DNA from: Saccharothrix sp. NRRL B-16314
GTDB lineage: Bacteria > Actinomycetota > Actinomycetes > Mycobacteriales > Pseudonocardiaceae
DNA: 64,000 nt
Assembly: GCF_000716595.1 (NCBI RefSeq)
Contig: NZ_JNXC01000008.1
Location: 124,001 to 188,000 of the forward strand
Direction of reading: 5' to 3'
Shown: in pieces, positions 61,684 to 64,000 of the stretch
Position numbering within the stretch: position 1 is the stretch's first letter
Layout of the letters: the number at the start of each line of letters is the position of its first letter
Made by a program: the position numbers and the translations under genes
The notes under the pieces: model-generated
What the model saw: only the letters and a program-made list of their open reading frames with translations
What the model was told of the DNA's origin: nothing
Databases searched by the model: none

Positions 61684-64000
61684 TCGAGGGCATCACGCTC
61701 ACCCGGCGCCGCCGCGCACCGGTCTTCGTGTGGGGCAACGTCCTCGTGCTCGGCTGGCTCGCCGCGGCGGTCGCCCTGGCCGCGGGCGCCGACCGGTGGG
61801 GGTTGCCGGAGTGGCTGCCACTGCACGCTTTCCTGCTCGGCTCGGTCACCACGGCGATCGTGATCTGGTCCGAGCACTTCGTGGTCACCCTGTGCCGCGT
61901 GCAAGGGCCCTCCGACCGCAAGCTCGCGATCGGCCTCACCGCGATCAGCGTGCTGGTGACCGCCGTGCTGGTCGGCGTCGTAACGGACCTGACCGCGCTG
62001 ACGGCCGTCGGCGGCGCGGGTCTGGCGGTGATCGCCACCGTGCACACCTGGCACCTGCTGCGCTGGCGGCGGACCGCGATGGTCCCCCGGTTCCGCTACC
62101 TGATCGACTTCTACGCCGCCGCCGGCGCCGCCCTGGCGATCGGCGCGGTGTTCGGCGCGGCCTTGGCCCTGGGCGCCGGTTGGCATGAACGCGCGCTGGC
62201 GGCGCACGTCCACGTCACGCTGCTGGGCTGGGTGGGGTTGTCCGTGCTCGGCACGCTGTTCACGCTGCTGCCCACCACGTTGGGCACCCGGATGTCCGAG
62301 CGCACGGCCCGACTCGCCCGGCGGTCGCTGTGGCTGCTGGCAGCCGGGCTCGTCGTCGCGGTCACCGGCGTGGCGGTCGGCTGGTCGCCCGCAGCCGTCG
62401 CCGGCCTGCTGGTGTACGCGGCGGGTGTCGGGCTGGCGATGGCGCCGCTGGTCGACGCGTTGCGCCGCCGCCTGCCCCGCGGGCCGGCGGCGGCGATGCT
62501 GACCGCCGGCACGGCCTGGTTGGCGGCCGGCGTCGTGGTGGACGCCGGGCGGCAGCTCGTGGTGGGTCCGGCCGCGGCGCTGGAACCGGTGCTGCCGGTG
62601 CTGGTCGTCGGGTTCGCCGCACAGGTGCTGGTCGGGGCGCTGACGTGGCTGCTGCCGGTCGTGCTCGGTCGCGGCCCGTCCGAGCACAAGGACATCGCCG
62701 CCGTGCTGGGCCAGTGGTGGCGGTCGCGGCTGGTCGCGGCCAACGCCGCCGTGCCGCTGGTCGTGCTGCTGCCCACCGTCGGGTGGACGTTGGCGGCGGT
62801 GGCATTCGGCGGGTTCGTGGTCCTGGCGCTCGCGGTCGCCGCACCCGTCGCACTCCGGGGCGAGTGGCGGCCGGTCGACGGTCACCAGCTCGGCGGGCTC
62901 GTCCTCGGCGTCGCCGTGGTGGTGCTCGCCGCCGGTGTGGCCACCGGTGGCCACAGCGAGCCGACCACGTCCGCCCAGATCCGCACCGTCGACGTCGAAC
63001 TGGACGGGATGGACGTGCGCCCCGCCGTGGTCGAGGTCGCGCCCGGCACCCACCTGGTGCTGCGCGTGACCAATCGGGAGGACGTCCGGCACGACCTCCG
63101 CGTGGACGCCGGACCCCGGACCAAGATGCTGCGCCAGGGCGAGACCGCCACCCTCGACGTGGGGGTCGTACGAGACGAGGTCAAAGGCTGGTGCACGGTC
63201 GCGGGCCACCGGGCGGCCGGGATGACGATCACCATCCGCACCACCGGCGGACACGCACACGGAACCGACGACAGCACGGCCACCGACGGCGGGCTGGACC
63301 TCGCCGGGCGGCCCTCCCCCGACTGGGCGGCCCGCGACGCACTGCTCGCACCCGCGCCCGCGGCCACGACGCACCGCATCGAGTTGCGCGTCGCGGAACA
63401 GGAGGTGGAGGTCGCTCCGGGGCAGAAGCAGCGCATGTGGACCTTCGGCGGCACGGCGCCCGGTCCGGTGCTGCGCGGCAAGGTCGGTGACCGGTTCGAG
63501 GTCACCCTGGTCAACGACGGCACGATCGGCCACAGCATCGACTTCCACGCCGGAGCCCTCGCCCCCGACGGCCCGATGCGCACCATCGAGCCCGGCGAAC
63601 GGCTGGTGTACTCGTTCACCGCGCACCGGCCCGGCGCGTGGTTGTACCACTGCGGCACCATGCCGATGTCCCAGCACATCGCCAACGGCATGTACGGCGC
63701 GGTCGTGATCGACCCGCCAGACCTGCCACCGGTGGACGACGAGTTCCTGCTCGTCGGCTCGCAGCTGTACCTGGGCGAACCCGGCAGCGACGCGCAGGTG
63801 GCCAAGATCCGCGCGGGCACCCCGGACGGGTGGGTGTTCAACGGCGCGGCCGCGCAGTACGACCACGCGCCGCTGACCACCACCGTCGGCCGGAGGGTCA
63901 GGATCTGGCTGGTCAACGCGGGGCCTGGCGACAACATCGCCTTCCACGTCGTCGGCGGCCAGTTCGACACCGTCTACCGCGAGGGCGCGCGGTGGCCCAC
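61680..64000 (+). CDS. nirK: Membrane-anchored cupredoxin/copper nitrite reductase fusion, 3' truncated
   Basis: The 773 visible residues have three parts. A long polytopic membrane domain of about ten or more helices spans roughly 15-430. A plastocyanin-like cupredoxin at about 440-525 has apparent type 1 copper ligands (HDLRV near 470; WCTVAGHRAAGM). The NirK core begins near 565 with HSIDFHAG (about 618) and WLYHCGTMPMSQHIANGM. These carry the type 1 copper Cys/His/Met and type 2 copper His ligands, so it should reduce nitrite to NO. The ATG overlaps narI as ATGA. The gene continues beyond the window. Confidence 0.88.
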   Translation, partial: MIEGITLTRRRRAPVFVWGNVLVLGWLAAAVALAAGADRWGLPEWLPLHAFLLGSVTTAIVIWSEHFVVTLCRVQGPSDRKLAIGLTAISVLVTAVLVGVVTDLTALTAVGGAGLAVIATVHTWHLLRWRRTAMVPRFRYLIDFYAAAGAALAIGAVFGAALALGAGWHERALAAHVHVTLLGWVGLSVLGTLFTLLPTTLGTRMSERTARLARRSLWLLAAGLVVAVTGVAVGWSPAAVAGLLVYAAGVGLAMAPLVDALRRRLPRGPAAAMLTAGTAWLAAGVVVDAGRQLVVGPAAALEPVLPVLVVGFAAQVLVGALTWLLPVVLGRGPSEHKDIAAVLGQWWRSRLVAANAAVPLVVLLPTVGWTLAAVAFGGFVVLALAVAAPVALRGEWRPVDGHQLGGLVLGVAVVVLAAGVATGGHSEPTTSAQIRTVDVELDGMDVRPAVVEVAPGTHLVLRVTNREDVRHDLRVDAGPRTKMLRQGETATLDVGVVRDEVKGWCTVAGHRAAGMTITIRTTGGHAHGTDDSTATDGGLDLAGRPSPDWAARDALLAPAPAATTHRIELRVAEQEVEVAPGQKQRMWTFGGTAPGPVLRGKVGDRFEVTLVNDGTIGHSIDFHAGALAPDGPMRTIEPGERLVYSFTAHRPGAWLYHCGTMPMSQHIANGMYGAVVIDPPDLPPVDDEFLLVGSQLYLGEPGSDAQVAKIRAGTPDGWVFNGAAAQYDHAPLTTTVGRRVRIWLVNAGPGDNIAFHVVGGQFDTVYREGARWP

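Overview
The window is high-GC DNA with mostly G/C third codon positions, frequent GTG starts and many ATGA or GTGA stop/start overlaps. Together with a SARP regulator, an MbtH-like protein, DosR/DosS, MRF and an Acg-type nitroreductase, this points to a filamentous actinomycete. A member of the Pseudonocardiaceae is my guess; the family is inference, the class is secure. No tRNA, rRNA, CRISPR array, transposase or integrase was found.

Left edge (1-7.6 kb): the border of a natural-product regulatory region. It holds a truncated NRPS condensation-domain gene, a divergent mbtH-like gene, two translationally coupled LuxR-type regulators, an AfsR-type SARP with a TTA codon, and a tiny protein with four DAHWG repeats that recalls AfsS. 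Two sites with 11-bp-spaced heptamers lie in front of the two divergent gene pairs and look like SARP operators. A perfectly phased 5-bp repeat array fills the gap after mbtH.

7.6-12.5 kb: ordinary accessory genes, namely a phosphotransferase-like protein, RidA with a divergent MarR and operator, a DUF3140/DUF2945 pair, an excalibur-domain surface protein and a class F sortase.

12.5-22.4 kb: a metal-homeostasis island. It has an ArsR/MFS pair (the MFS has a His-rich tail), an ArsR plus P1B-4 ATPase pair with an apparently leaderless, operator-covered promoter, and a zinc-starvation block. That block contains a Fur/Zur-family regulator, an O-methyltransferase behind a Zur-like box, a 33-residue Cys-rich peptide, and two divergent operons sharing one Zur-like box: mrf-L31B-L32 and L28-L33-S14-S18. 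A COG0523 GTPase follows.

22.4-27.3 kb: gene remnants, a methyltransferase with a coupled small protein, TetR plus DUF1330, and a secreted CBM2-pectate lyase with a CebR-like operator upstream.

27.3-64 kb: a hypoxia/nitrate island strongly reminiscent of the mycobacterial DosR regulon. It includes flavohemoglobin, ArsR-SulP with a 34-bp perfect palindrome, phosphoketolase, a short HPF-like protein, and a six-gene coupled operon (USP, GNAT/acyl-CoA synthetase fusion, degenerate OsmC, USP, CBS, P-type ATPase). It continues with further USPs, DosR and DosS in tail-to-tail overlap, an Acg-like nitroreductase, NarK, hemerythrin, a cupin, and two complete divergent narGHJI operons. The second operon runs into a membrane-anchored cupredoxin/NirK fusion cut by the window end. 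DosR-type boxes (up to 13 of 13 defined positions) sit before many of these genes. The implied job is survival of oxygen loss by nitrate respiration and nitrite reduction, with NO detoxification, ribosome protection and acetate-yielding fermentation.
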